Below, piece by piece: positions 45,127-58,258 of a stretch of 64,000 bases of DNA. Below the pieces are notes generated by a model. The model made no database searches, had not been told where the DNA came from, and saw nothing but the letters and a program-made list of their open reading frames with translations. Origin of the DNA: Nageia nagi (taxonomy: Eukaryota; Pinophyta); the NCBI GenBank assembly GCA_050084985.1, contig JBITNC010000002.1, positions 16,678,001 to 16,742,000 of the forward strand, read 5' to 3'. Position numbers and translations under genes: made by a program. Each line of letters begins with the position of its first letter. The stretch's first letter is position 1.

Positions 45127-45450
45127 CATTATAATTGCTCTTGTGTTTATAATGCATGTAGGAAAGAATTTGAGGATAATCTCTTTGAAAATGCATTCAA
45201 ACCAATTATTAAATTATAGAAACCTTAAAATATTGTATCATTATGTGGTGCTTTTGGCTTTGTTGTTCTTCTAAGACATAATATAAATAATTATTAATGT
45301 TAAATTACTTGAGCTATTGATATGGGATTTCATTCAAACATGTTAATATTGCAATATTAGGACTTTTTTAATTTTAAATGATCATATACTCTTTTGTTGC
45401 CATCATTTTTCAAAAAAATATAAAAAGTGATGAAATATTCATACTTTTTG

Positions 45451-45830
45451 TGATAGACAGGTCAATCATTCTAAAAATACAAGAAATTTATGGTGAGTTA
45501 GAGAGATTCTCTCAGGTGATGAAAGAAATAGGATATATTACTTATACTAGATTTATTCTACAAGATGTTAAGGAGTAAGAGAAGGAATAAATATTTGAAC
45601 ACCATAAAGAGAAACTAGCAATTACTTTTGGGTTGTTAAGCACATTATTTAGCATAACCAATAGAGTTATGAAGAACCTTCGAGTATGTGGTAACTACCA
45701 CTTTACAACAAATTTCCTCTTCAAAATTATTACATGAGAAATTGTTATAATGGAATATGCCAAACATTTTCACCACTTTAAGGATGGAATATAGTGTTGA
45801 TGTGGTGTTTATTAGTAATTTACCAAAGGA
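45451..45830 (+). pseudogene. PPR DYW-domain relic, copy 5
   Basis: This is the best preserved copy. An open stretch of 66 codons (45378-45578) reads EIYGELERFSQVMKEIGYIT, then TRFILQDVKE. Further on lie KEKLAITFGLLST, MKNLRVCGNYHFTTNFL and HFHHFKDG. The HSE motif is HKE and the CxxC is C-G-N-Y. It ends CGVY followed by TAG. Confidence 0.8.
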
Positions 45831-45859
45831 TGTTTGTTATGAAATGGAATAAATCTTAT

Positions 45860-46105
45860 TCAATTTGGGAACATATAGGAGGCTCATGTATTGTTTGAAA
45901 AAATGAATCAAAGAGATATAATCTCATGGAAGGAAATAATCACAAGACATGAACAACAAGGGCATGGTTCAGACTCTCAAGTGTTTTTCAAAAATGCAAT
46001 TGATTGCTTTCAAACTAGATTTGATAACCATTACAAGTATTTTAGTTGTGTAATAGGTTTTACAACTTTAAAATAGGGCATGGACATTGATGATCAAATA
46101 ACTTT
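45860..46105 (+). pseudogene. PPR motif relic (PLS-type)
   Basis: FGNI, stop, EAHVLFEKMNQRDIISWKEI followed by QQGHGSDSQVFFKNA is a typical pair of helices from a plant PLS-class PPR protein (A-x-x-x-F-x-x-M-x-x-R-D-x-x-S-W). The open part spans 45891-46076. It lies 3' of a DYW copy, so the original gene order has been scrambled. Confidence 0.75.
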
Positions 46106-46109
46106 AGGA

Positions 46110-47172
46110 ATTTGACTTAAGTACTTAGGATTACTTGGCCCTTGTTGTGCTTTCTATAATGAACCTGAGTCATATATGCACATCTTGTGATCATCCAAAA
46201 GATTTATGTTTGCATGGGAGTAGATATCTTCCTTTTTTGGTCCTTATATGCCTACTATGTTTTCTCAAAAATATGCCCTTTTGGGGGATTCTTTCACCCT
46301 CACTTTTTCTTATAGGATGTGTGGTAGATTTTTTGTACCACTTTTCTTCTTCATATATGGAATTATAAGAACAAAATTATCTTTCAAAACATTACTCCAT
46401 CCATAGAATTTGTTCCATCTAAAAAAATAGATATTTTCTTTGATGTTTGGCTATAGATTATGGATCAAGCATACAAGTTTGAGCTTGATATCTCATACCT
46501 CCATACTCTTCTAGAGTACTATGGCAATGATCCCTATATAATTAGTAGCTTACCTCCCAACAACGCTTCATAGGATCGATCATGCTCCCACTCACATCAG
46601 CGTCCCTCATGATCATAGTGATATACCCACCCTTGAGCTCAAGCATATTCTCCAAGAATTGTATAATGGTAGAAGGGTGAATTCCTCTCATCCTACCAAT
46701 GGATGGGATATGCCATCTCCTGATATGTAGGTTGCACTTTAGAATGTACCACCTATCACTACTCCTTTAGTGCAACGAGGATGGTCTCAGCCTCCTTCTC
46801 CCTCTCATTAAGATATGATATGGGAAGATGGAATGAAAAAAGTAGTTAATCCCTTCTAGGTTAATGATGGCTGGGACCTAAGCCCCATCCCTTCTAATGA
46901 GTTGCAATGTATGGTTACTTCATATGCACCTCCAATGGGCTCCTCACACGATGTGAATTAATGTTTAGTCTTTTCTAGCATAGTGGTTTGGTGTTTTGAT
47001 ATTTTTTATTTACAGCTCTTAACATGACTCTTGGGTTAATTTGGATGTGTTTTTACCTAACCTATGGTTAGAGTTATGTATTACCTTTTTTTGGGTGTGC
47101 CTTCTACCACTGACAAAATCTCTTTTGATGCTAAAAGCTTTTTATTAATTAAAATACCTTTTAATCAAAAAG
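46110..47172 (+). mobile_element. LINE 3' end (zf-RVT plus 3' UTR)
   Basis: CAFYNEPESYMHIL, then a cysteine-histidine block, MEL and NKIIFQNITPS are the zinc-binding C-terminus of a plant LINE ORF2 in shifting frames. About 700 bases of serine- and proline-rich reading frame and 3' UTR follow. The end, TTTTATTAATTAAAATACCT TTTAATCAAAAA in two parts, resembles other plant LINE 3' ends. The LINE lies directly beside the segment 47173-47400, whose paralogue at 61522 has different sequence on that side. Confidence 0.6.
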
Positions 47173-47480
47173 AATGTATAAATATAATATTTTATATTAA
47201 TGATTTGTTAAAATAAATTAATTTAGAATTTTTTAAGTATAAATATATTTTACATTATTTATTTTTAGATTTAAATTTTTATTCTTATTTTTATTTTTGA
47301 AATTTATTTATTTTATTGTAAATATTTTTAACACTAGTCCAAAAAAACATGGTATTATTATTTCTTCAATAATATTGAATTATGAAAGTTATATATTTAA
47401 TAGTTTGTTAATGCTAGTTTTCGTTTTGAAGTGTTGGCCAATAAAATGTTACAAATTCATAATAGATGCTTGATATGATA
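47173..47480. repeat. segment paralogous to 61522-61546 plus 62256-62470
   Basis: GAATGTATAAATATAATATT and AAATAAATTAATTTAGAATT are shared with the region around 62 kb. Here the TATTTTATA site (47188-47196) is unoccupied, while the paralogue holds a MULE-like insertion. Confidence 0.75.
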
Positions 47481-47989
47481 GTAAAATAATAAATTTTGAT
47501 ATTTATGTTTAAATATTTTTTAAAATTTAAATCTTAGAGTTCAATCAATTATTTCTTCATGATTAATTTATTGAAAAGAGAGGATTCAATGGATACCTGA
47601 TGAGTAATTCAAAATTAAATTATTAAAGTTTCAAAATCTTTTGTAATGACATATGAGAGCTCTATAATGAAGTTTGAAAACTAAAGAATGCTTGATAAGG
47701 TGTGATGGTGCCACAATGGTGCATATGTTGAAGGGTTTTATTTCAATATTATGCAAATGATTTATTTGCTGTAAAATTTGATACATGATATATCTTAAAG
47801 GTACCATATAAAATTTAAAATATATAATAATAAAATAATGATGTTATTTTAATATTATGTATGATGTTTTAATTTTAGTATTGGTTGACAGTACTAACCT
47901 AATTTAAGTATACCTCTTATAGTAAGATAAAAAAATGTATGACTTAAATGTTGTTGCACTATGGTTCTATTAATTTGAATTATATATAT

Positions 47990-48960
47990 AATACTAGATA
48001 ATGCTTCAACAACCAATGCATTCTAGTCCAACAAGAAGAAGCTTAATATATATCCTAACATGTTTTACTAAAAGATACTACAATAAAAAAACTAATTGGT
48101 TAGAGGTGATGTTTAGGATATTGACCAAGTTATACAAAAAATTGAAAAACTTTACATGTACGATGATGATAAAAAGAACCAATAGTTGACATGGTTAACT
48201 ATGCTTTGATGATTATTATTGAGTTTCAAAATTCATATTTTGAAGAAGATTGTAGTGATGGTGTTTGAGTGCAAGCTATAAAAGAATAGATTAATTCTAT
48301 TGAATAGAATGAAACTTGGTAGTGAAGCCTAACATTGTATTATAATATCATAGCTTTGCACAACCTTAATAATGAAGCTTAACATTGTATGAGAGGCAAT
48401 CAAACCCTATCAACCTTACAACTTATTACAAATCAATATACATATAATAGTAGATAGGTATTTCTCTGGCATCATTGGATAAAGGCTTAGTAATGAATAA
48501 GATTAATGAAAGATGATTTTTATGCTCATCATAGGGTTGAGTTTTATCTAATTATTGTAATAAACTATGACATTCATATCACTATTAAGGTTTATCTTAT
48601 TCTAAAAAATTAATTGCATATTTCATTATGTTAGACCATCATTTATCTTATACAATGTGGTTATGTCAAATGTGAATTGGTTACAATAAGGTAAAAAATA
48701 TGAAGTGAGTTTCAACCATGTTAAATGCAGTAATCTCATGAAGTGTTAAGTATAGTGATAAGATAATTTATATATTGCAATCCTTATGAAATCTCAAAAA
48801 TTTGTATGAACTTACAAGAGGATTCAACCTAAATAACATTTATCTTTTCATCATAAAGAAAATACATAATATCTAATAGTTTTACCTTACATTATTTGTA
48901 AAGCATTAATTAATTCTAAATGTATTTAATAGCTTAAACCAAAAATATTAAAATCTTTAT
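47990..48960 (+). pseudogene. copia pol relic (integrase-RT linker, RT start, RNase H end)
   Basis: After frame corrections, DIDQVIQKIEKLYMYDDD, then FQNSYFEEDC, then VQAIKE, stop, INSIE and NETW match the start of a copia reverse transcriptase (W-x-x-A-M-x-E-E-x-x-S-I). At 48640-48690 a QCGYVKCELVTIR block resembles the RNase H end. Most of the RT is deleted. A paralogue lies at 59640-60600. Confidence 0.6.
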
Positions 48961-50879
48961 CCTTAAAGTAAAATAAAATTTTAAAATATCATGTTTACAT
49001 TTAGATAACACAATTTTATATATATATATAACTTAGCTTTATAAAATAGTGTCAATTATAATAAGTCTCACATGATAATGAAAACAGATATGTATGATGA
49101 GAATATGGTCAATATAATCATATGGTAGTTACTTATCATCAATTATTAATACAATATATTGCATAGTAGTATAATCATGATATGTATATAAAAAAAATAG
49201 ATATATATATATTTCAAAAATAGTTAAGATCAACATGAGAAACAACATATATTATGATCATAATTAGTGATCAATATAGTATTATGCTCTAGTTCAAGCT
49301 AAAGATCTAGTGTAATAGACATAATAATATGATTTATACAGCCCCAAGACATATGGAATGGTCAATGTCCATGTAATTCACATAAATATAGAATTCATAT
49401 AAATATACAAAAGAAAGATAAAATATAATATTTGTTGCATCATTAATATTTTATAATATGAAGTTGAAGACTAACTAGGATCAATGTATAATGGTCTTTA
49501 CACATCCCACATTATAACATTTACACAATAATATATGTTAGGAAAATAATGAGCAAGTATAAATCTAATAACATATATGCTAAACGAGGTATATTGACCA
49601 TCTCACTAAGGTAATCCTTTTATGAGTAAAATGTAAGATGGAACCAAGGAGATACAAAGTGTAATATTTATTCAATGATCAACATCCTATGATGTAAAGA
49701 TAAGTTTAACTAGGATCATCACTTAACATTCCTCATAAGTATTCATGTTTATCTTTTACGATGCTTAAACTATTATCAAGGATATGATGAAAGATAGAAT
49801 ATCAAATATCATAGAAATAGAATAAAAATGTTGACAAATATACTTAAATATTAACATCTTCAATTTTAGGTCTTGATCTAGTATGTAATTTTCATCACCA
49901 TAAATCTAGTCATCATGAGAAGACCTTATCACTAGTTGCATGTATCCACTCTTCAACATAATGATATGAATGTATAATAATATCTTTTGCATTTGTGCAA
50001 AAGAAAGGAATTCATATATTTTTTATACATACAATTTATTTTTATGAAATAGAGTTTCAAATTGTACATCTTCTCCCCTTTACCCAAATAGTTATGATAA
50101 ACAAAGGCATAATACAAATAAGAGTTAAAATCTAAATTATCACAACCATTAATATATAGAAAAGCAATGAAGTTTATATACATTCTTAATCATCATTAGC
50201 ATGGATTATAGATAGGAAATTTTATTTGTAAGTTGAATAAATATTTATTTTAATTTAAAATTTATTATAATATTCTAAAATATGTCCTTTGTTAGGGAAA
50301 ATTTTAGCCATGAATCTTTGCTTATAAACAAATTTTAGGATTCTAGATTTTTAATTTGGTGAATTATGGGAGTAAAGATATATTCACAATCGTTAAAATT
50401 TTATAGATTTTTTAAATTATATAGGTCGGTTGCCAAAAACATTTAAGCCTTCAATTTTTTTATACAATCATTGATATTACAAAATAGATCATAGAAATAA
50501 TTACCAAAATTTCATACAAATATATATAACACATAATCAAATCTCCTCTTATAAATAAATGCTATTATTTAGTTGCATCATGCAACCATTTGATCACATA
50601 TGGAATATTCATAAATAAAAATATGTCTTTTTTTCTTGAAGGGTGGCGATAGTAGCAGATAGAAATCCCCCCTTACACCCTCGTCTACTTGCTTTTCCCT
50701 ATTGCAAAAAAATAGAGAATTGTGACATTTTGATGTGAAAAAATAGTTAATAAAAAAATCACTAAAAGTTTCTACTTATTTTTTGGAATTTAAGTATAAA
50801 ATAGTCCCTCACTTTGGTCTAGAGTGAGTTGCATCCCATTGACAATATCATCAGTTTTCTTTATTTATTTGATCTACAT
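48961..50879. other. AT-rich sequence without recognisable gene
   Basis: No protein motif or repeat partner was found apart from short TA runs at about 49017-49030 and 49200-49215. The frames at 49953-50183 and 50907-51113 lack family similarity. Confidence 0.45.
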
Positions 50880-51800
50880 TAGGATTTTTTTTTAGAAATT
50901 GGTCTTTTGTCTCAAAGGAATATCTTCTTTGCTTTCTTGATGATCTTTTCTCTTATTTTTGTTGACCTCACTTCTATCCTTTTCCCTCTTTACACCATTA
51001 ACTTGGATTCCTCATATAGGAAAGTATTCATATCCATTGTGTCATCCTTATCTAAGTCCTCTAGTTCATTTTCCCTCTCTTCCTCTTTTGGCATTGTTTC
51101 ATATATATTTTAGTTTTCATCAGAGAGTTCTAGTGGTATGAATGGGTTTCTACTCATGGAGGGATTAATAATCTCATTCTAAGATTGACCTTGAGCTCCT
51201 TTTGTAGCTTGGTTTTTGTTCTTATTATTGTATTGTTCCTTCTTCTTGTAAACTTATCTTTGGACTAGGATACATACCTTATCATTCATCCTATTTATAG
51301 TTTCATTTACTTTCTTAGGTGTATTAGTCTCTTTCTTCCTATTAAGTAAACCCTTTTCATAGTGATCATATTTCCTATAGATAGTACAATGAAAGAGAAT
51401 ATTTTAGTAAATAATTTCTCTCACAAGTGCCTCCATCTTATTTATCTATGAATATTCATTTATTGAATTCCTTAGTAATATATATGTTAGCATATAATCT
51501 AACATCAATCATCTTGTTTCAGTTCTTTATTCCTTTGTCAATTCAAATCAACTCTCCTATTCCTCTTGCAATTTTAGCAATGATATTATTATTCGAATAT
51601 TTTATTTGAAGGTAAGAGAGGCTAATCAATGTAAGAATTAGATTTATATTTTCTATTTCAAAATTGAATCCTATATGCGAACATTTTAGAACCAATCCCT
51701 TTCTCCATAAAACTAAGGTCCCATTTTAATAACTTTCGTAATATCATCTTTGTAAGTAAGCTAAAAGAAAAAAATTTCCCTAGAGAGTGGTATAAGTTAA
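50880..51800 (-). pseudogene. LINE ORF1 relic (DUF4283-type plus zinc knuckle)
   Basis: On the minus strand, after frame corrections, DDITKVIKMGP-FYGE is followed by IIAKIARGIGELI and IDKGIKN, then LYANIYITKEFNK and FHCTIYRKYDHYEKG. This is the order of the plant LINE ORF1 domain (G-P-W, then I-G-x-x-x-x-x-D-x-x-T, then R-x-C-V-x-V-D) ending in a zinc knuckle that has lost cysteines. An acidic, lysine-rich tail follows to about 50900. No ORF2 is attached downstream. Confidence 0.6.
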
Positions 51801-53815
51801 ACTTGTCCTTTATTTAACTAATTTTCACTCATCCATTTATGAATGATATCAATTATTAGCTTGATTCCTTCTAATCTTATAATAAAAGTATTTTTTGTCT
51901 ATTTATTTCATAGTTCATAATTACCTTAGGACTAAGATACGAGCCTATTTTATCTTAGTTTCAAGTATCATTTCAATTTCATTGATAAGTTTAGTCCTAT
52001 ATTTGGTAATTATATTCACATATTCATAAGAAGGTTTAGAGCCTAGTTTCTACTTCGCTTTATTCATCCTATTTTGAGTATCATTTGAATGCATTTTCTC
52101 TACGTTATAACTTCACTTCTTCTATAACTAGTACACATTACAATTTTTTTAAATGAAAAATATATTACCCTTCCTAATAAAAGTTTTATATTTATTGTAC
52201 TTATATATTTATGAGATTTTATATTTTAGTTGAAATCAAGAGATATAGTATTCATCTCATGCTAAATACATCTCCAACTATTTTCCCAAATCTTTTAGCT
52301 AGGATGAGCTACAAAATATCTTTTCTTGTTAGAGGATATTTTTTGGTGAATTTTGTAAATAAAAAAGGTAAACTAGGATCATGTATAAAATGGTACTTAT
52401 AGAAATATACATCTCTTTGTAGTGACCATGAAAGGATATTCCCTTACAGTAGCTCCAAAATAAATTTCATAGATATATAAATATTAGTAATTATAAAGGA
52501 ATTAGTTATCGAAGATTATGGATAAAGTTTATTTTTTAGATAAGTGATCTCTTCTAAATGTTCACCTTGGAGTTGTAGCAAATAATCATTGGCTATCTTT
52601 TCTAGTTCTATACCAAAAGAGGGTTGATGAATGGTATTTTGGTGAACTTGAATATCTTCTATGATTAATCTATATACATCTAGGTCTCTATGTATATCTT
52701 ATATTGTATTCTAGAAAATTTTATACCATTTTATAATTTTTTATTTTTATTGTACACCTTGTTCTATAAGTTATTTCTTTCAAATGACTCATGAGTAACT
52801 ACTTCATGTTTATTACCAATATTCTTGGAGCCATCATCGTCAATATTGAATTGGTGTTGATAATAATTCATAATATTAATACGTCATAAAATAGAATTAG
52901 AATCATAAATATTAATCATAATGTATACATGAAAGAGAGAGAAAATATAACCTTTGAGTTCCTAAAGGCATGCTCTAAGTATAATATAAAATTAAACATA
53001 TAACCCAACGTTAGCATTGGGTTATCTTTGAACTATTCTATCAAAAACCATTAAATTTGATAAGATATTTTATCTAAATTTAATGATCTTATCCTTTGAG
53101 TCATAATGATTCTTAACTTCTTTCTATGTCTTTTCCCCTGAACACTAGTGCTAGCATTAGGTTACTAAATATTCTAATTTTAAATTTTTTTATATTTCTT
53201 ATACTGAAGATCATTTTATTTTCCTTGTGAAATCTTTCTTAACTAAGTTTAATTATATCATATATTCCAAATTTTACTATTTTTCCCCAAGTTCTAACAT
53301 TGGTTATAGACTATTAACGAATCAAATTCTAAAATATCCTTTATAAATTCTTCTTTAAGAATCATTCTAAGATACTGCAAAATTAATAGATAAGAATGGA
53401 CTTGATAATGAATAATACATGGAAAATGAACCTATAATGAACTTAAATACTTGATAATAAAATATTGAACATAATTAAGTAGATTAAACATAAAAGATTT
53501 TGAACATAAAAAACTAAGTGTGAAAGATCATAAAACATAAGATGTAACCTAATCTATATGAATATGAAATTCTAGCTTATATGAGATGCTATAGAAAATA
53601 AAAATATCTTATGGTATTAGGTATCTTGATATGCATTTTAAGTTCATGTGTTCAAATTATTATATTGGTCAATAAATCTTTTATCTCAAGACTATGTTTC
53701 TTAGAGGTTAGTAATAACATCTTTTACCCAATATTTATGATGTAGTTTGAGTGTTAATATCATAAATTCTCATAAGTCACATGAATTTTACAAAAATAAA
53801 TCTATCAATTTACCA
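51801..53815. other. AT-rich sequence without recognisable gene
   Basis: A perfect 8-bp stem with 8-base loop (TAACCCAA, TTGGGTTA) lies at 53001-53024. Otherwise no motif or repeat was recognised. Confidence 0.45.
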
Positions 53816-54262
53816 ATATCTTGAATAAGTTCATTAGTAGCATTATAATCGATAATATCATTATCATAACTAGTCTCATTCAAGCATTCAAATTGAACAA
53901 TCTTGTTTTCTCTTACTTATCTATGTCCTTTTTAAAATAAATAAGGTATTCATATTCTTTAGAGATAGTTTTTTCCTTAAAGAAATAATATTTTATGAGT
54001 TTATTATATGAATTCATTTTGGTTTCAAATTCTTCATTAGCTAAATCTCTTTATGTTGTAATATATTTCACTAGCTCATAAAATTTCTTATCATTTTCTT
54101 CTTTGAACTTTTGATAAAGATTACCATGATGATTACAGTCCTTATCAATATCATTCTCATTATTATCATATTGTTCATAATCAATAATATTATCATCTTC
54201 AATATCATTATCATCATATTGACCAATGTTAGGATCTTGTTCAAAAGAAGTAATATCCACAT
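53816..54262 (-). pseudogene. unrecognised acidic reading frame (decayed)
   Basis: The open segment 54051-54260 is rich in aspartate, asparagine and glutamate (DNDIEDDNIIDYEQYDNN) and is followed, past one stop, by ANEEFETKMNSYNKLIKYYF and KEYEYLIYFKKDID. After a frame shift, SYDNDIIDYNATNELIQDIG follows and ends at about 53816. Together this would be a protein of about 150 residues with an acidic N-terminus and a predicted helical lysine/glutamate-rich middle. I do not recognise the family. It could be a gag-like relic or low-complexity chance. Confidence 0.3.
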
Positions 54263-56619
54263 CTTTTAAATAATATTTTCTTCAGTAATATTGACATTAA
54301 TATTAGTATTATATAAATGCTAATATGAGGGAATTTTCCTCAATGCATCTAATACCACATTAAAACTATCTACAGTAAATTCAATCATGTAACCAACTAG
54401 AATGCACATGTAAGCCATGATAATGTATAAAAGAATATCAATCATAAAAGAAATCAATGTTAATGCTAGAATAACAAAAGAATATACATGATACAATATA
54501 ATAAAGTTAACAAATCCTAGTTAAGATATAGGGAATGAAATATTCTGTTCACCAACTATGTAGATACTTAAAATAAATCTAATAATTAAATAAATTTAGT
54601 ATTGCAAGTAATAATAAAAATAATAGTAGTATAGTACAACATACCAAAGATAACAATGATAAATGATAATAACTAAGATATTAAATAATATGCAATCAAT
54701 AGGAAGTGTAATATTCATTATTATATCGAGTATCATAAGCCTATCAAGATGAGAGACTCAATATAATACATATCATCTTACTTATGTGAGTCTATTACAT
54801 GAGGTATAGTTCATTTAGGTTATCAATACTTTGATAGTGAAATCTAAGATAAATTATCCTTAATAGCATAATGCATTCTCTAGGTTCAATAAATTCAAAA
54901 GACTCAACATTTGTACATGGTTATCTTAATATAATATCTTCAATAATATCAATCATATGTGCAAACCTACAATAAGAAGCCTACCCTAGTTTATAACATG
55001 AAATAAAAGTACCAATGCTCAGGTGATAGAAAATATAAATCTTAGTATGTGATGTTGATAAATACTTAGATCATAAAGCATGCATTGTCCAATAAATATA
55101 AAGATATGATCATCATCCCATATGAGGGTTTACCCTTTTTATAGGTAATATAACCATTGTGCTATCTAACTAGAAGCTAGTACTAATGCCAATGTCATTC
55201 TAGAAGAAAAGAGAAAACAACATGAGATAAGCACTTATGTTGGTTAATATGATAATAAAAGAATATTTATCATCATAATAGAACATATTATCAATTAAGT
55301 AATATAACAATTAATTTAGGATATAAGATATCTAAATTATGTGTCAACAAATATATTATAGGTCCATGAGTCATTTTTTCTATCATTTAAGACTTTTTGG
55401 TGTTTATCCTAACCTGACTTGAGTTAATTAGCTCCATGTGGGGGTATGTTTAAATAACCCCACCCTTTTTTTGTTATAATTTTAATTGTGTTTTATTAAT
55501 TAAATATAGTCTATTACATCAATTTAACAAAAATAATCAATAAAAATTTAGAAATATAATAAAATTATAATACATTGATAAATATACATAATGCATCAAC
55601 TAAGTTCCCTTAGTAATATGGTTGTACAGTATCTCAAACTATTTATACTTTGAAATATCCTCATTTGAGATAAATTATGGGCACAATATTCTTACATTAA
55701 TTTAATGCACTCCATGGTTAACAAAGTATAATGAATATGCAATAACATCAACGAGAGGTTATATCCATTCTTAAAGATAGCCTTTACTAAACCCTATGTA
55801 GTATGAAACAAGAACAAACCAACATAAATCTTAAGGAACTTTTATGGAATGTCAAATTGAATAATAACAAATATTAATATCAATACTCATATTGAATTTG
55901 CTTAAAATTATCAAAATAATGTTAATGGTTACAAAAATATTTATTACTCGACATAAATTTATCATTTTATGGTTGTCATTGAACTATAATGTTGAAACTT
56001 TCAATGATTAGGATCAAGTATTTAATCCTTTTCAATAATAATTAAATGTATGATCAACATTAAGATTAATAATGATCACCCCCCTGTCACTAAAGATAGG
56101 AATCAACCCTCCCAAAACATTTCCCTTAGTAAGACCATAATCAATTGTAGGTTTTTATTGCTCATAACTCTTCATCAACAAAGAGTTAAGGAAAAAAGGG
56201 GCAAGTTATAAAGAATAAAATAAATATTTTCTAGTTAGTTTAGAATATATATGATCTATAAGAACTTTTCCCAAATGTAAGTGGCCTAAAAACAAGCAAA
56301 ACAATTACCTCACTCAAGCTTCTACCTCTCCAATGCATGGATGACACATCAATTATAACTAACATTACTAATGTTTATATCATTTTCTTACTTAAGTAAT
56401 ATGATCTCATGTCTCTCTACCACATTCCCAAAGGAGGTAAATCATAGATACTTAAAAATATTTTTCCTTTATTTCTAAGAGTGAATAATTAATAAATATT
56501 TTTAAATATATATGATGGTTATTAAAAATAATAAACTAACACCTTAGGTATTTTAAAATTTCAAAGTATCTTCTCATTATTTTTATTTTAAAATTTAAAT
56601 GTTGAGTATCTTTTATTGC
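54263..56619. other. AT-rich sequence without recognisable gene
   Basis: No domain, LTR or tandem array was recognised over this stretch. Confidence 0.45.
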
Positions 56620-56958
56620 TATTTTTTATCTTTTGTATAAAGTTAATATTAATTGAATAATATGTATCATTTAATAGATCTATATCTATAATTTTCCACA
56701 TATCAACCTCAATCCAAATTCTTAATAATATAAAAATGAAGAGTTTTAATAGATATCTTTTTTTTTAGTACATGATCAACATAATTTAATTTAAAATTTT
56801 ATATTTATTTAATAAAAATAATACACTTATAAAACATAAAACTACTCATTTTAAAAATATAAATTAATTTTCTTTAATAAATTATAATTTATATTATTAT
56901 AAAAAAATAACTCAAAAAACTATAACAAATTAACCAATTTATTCAATTATAAAGGTAT

Positions 56959-57035
<77 letters not shown>

Positions 57036-57142
57036 GAAAAGCATCTATATTACAACATCAAAGTTAAAAACACCAAAGTTCTAGAGTCCACGATCTTTCC
57101 TTTTGATGTCACCTTTTACATTTGAAGAGCATAAACATTTTT
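56620..57142 (-). repeat. 3' flank of the second RLP copy, with TA microsatellite
   Basis: It matches 32960-33470 (CTATATTACAACATCAAAGT, TTTCCTTTTGATGTCACCTT). It contains a pure (TA)n tract at 56959-57032 (about 37 units) where copy 1 has a short non-repetitive AAAGCATCACACTCGTATAT sequence. Confidence 0.85.
56959..57032. repeat. (TA)n microsatellite
   Basis: An uninterrupted alternating A/T run of about 74 bases. Confidence 0.95.
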
Positions 57143-58258
57143 TTAGACCGTCCAATTCTCAAGCCAAGGAAACAAACGCTTCAAAATCCTATCAACATGT
57201 TCAAAGTATTTCCTCCTCCACCTTGATAAACTAATCAGTGATATTTTGCCCCCAAAGCTTGCTCCACACGACAAGCCTAATGCAATCTCATACCATGGAA
57301 TTTTAGTGGTCTTCTTTCCATTGTCATATGCTGTAGGATGCTTAGGAGTAAATTCTGGCCAAGAACAGTTCTTTGGAAGAGGACATCCCCATAAGTTTTG
57401 ATTCCCCAAGAATGATGAGTTCTGAAATGTTTCGAGCTTTCCCCCTTGGGCTATAATTCCTGAAAGATTGTTGTTGGCCAAATTTAATGTGCCCAAGTAG
57501 CTGAGAGATTCAAGCTCCCAAGGAATCCTTCCAGAGAACCCGTTCATAGAAAGATCTAATGAATCTAGCTGCTGTAATTCTCCCAAACTACTTGGAATAT
57601 TCCCATGTAGATTGTTCCTCGATAGATTCAGAGACCTTAACGCTTTTAGTTTTCCAAAATCTGAAGGGACTGTTCCATTCAATTTGTTGTTGGAGAGATC
57701 GATCACTCTGAAAGTGGAAAGTATATATGGGTAATGGTCAACTCTGCCTTTTGTAGTTAAATACATATCATCATAATACATTTGCATATAAAATTCACGA
57801 CGGATGTGGAATGAAAGCGTATGGGACAGCTGAAGACCATCTTCTTTAGCTATAGCCATTGCTTGCAAAGGCACAATGGTGTGCGGTATAGAACCTGATA
57901 TATGATTGGAAGAAAGCTGCAAGATCTGGAGGTTCTTAAGTTTTCCAATTTCTATTGGAATATTGCCTTCAAAACCATTCCCCTGCACCACTAGAACTTT
58001 CAATAGTGCAAGATTTCCAATTGATTTTGGAATTTGACCATCGAATGAATTGTCCCCAAAACTTGCAATTTTGTACAATTGGTGATAAAATGGGGGAATG
58101 ATCCCTGAAGCTTATTATTACGAACCACAAATGACTGGAGTTTGCTTAGCTTACCAAACTCTTGGGGTATCCTTCCCTTCAAACTATTGTTTCCCAAATG
58201 TAAAATTTGAAGCGCTGAGGAATTGGCTAAACTTGGAGGAATGATTCCACTTAAATTA
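57143..58258 (-). pseudogene. LRR receptor-like protein, second copy, truncated and frameshifted
   Basis: It is almost identical to residues 205-572 of the RLP at 33471-35189. The 311-codon frame 57143-58078 ends in the same membrane helix and tail. Near 58058, seven bases present in copy 1 (in CCCCAATATCTAAAACTTG) are missing, which shifts the frame, so the upstream repeats continue in another frame (58000-58197). The homology stops at 58258 inside an LRR, where unrelated sequence starts. Substitutions between the copies are few. Confidence 0.9.

Noticed and set aside
56959-57032. (TA)n run as a functional AT-hook, matrix or origin site
   Set aside because: It is a plain microsatellite, absent from the paralogous copy, and nothing ties it to a function.
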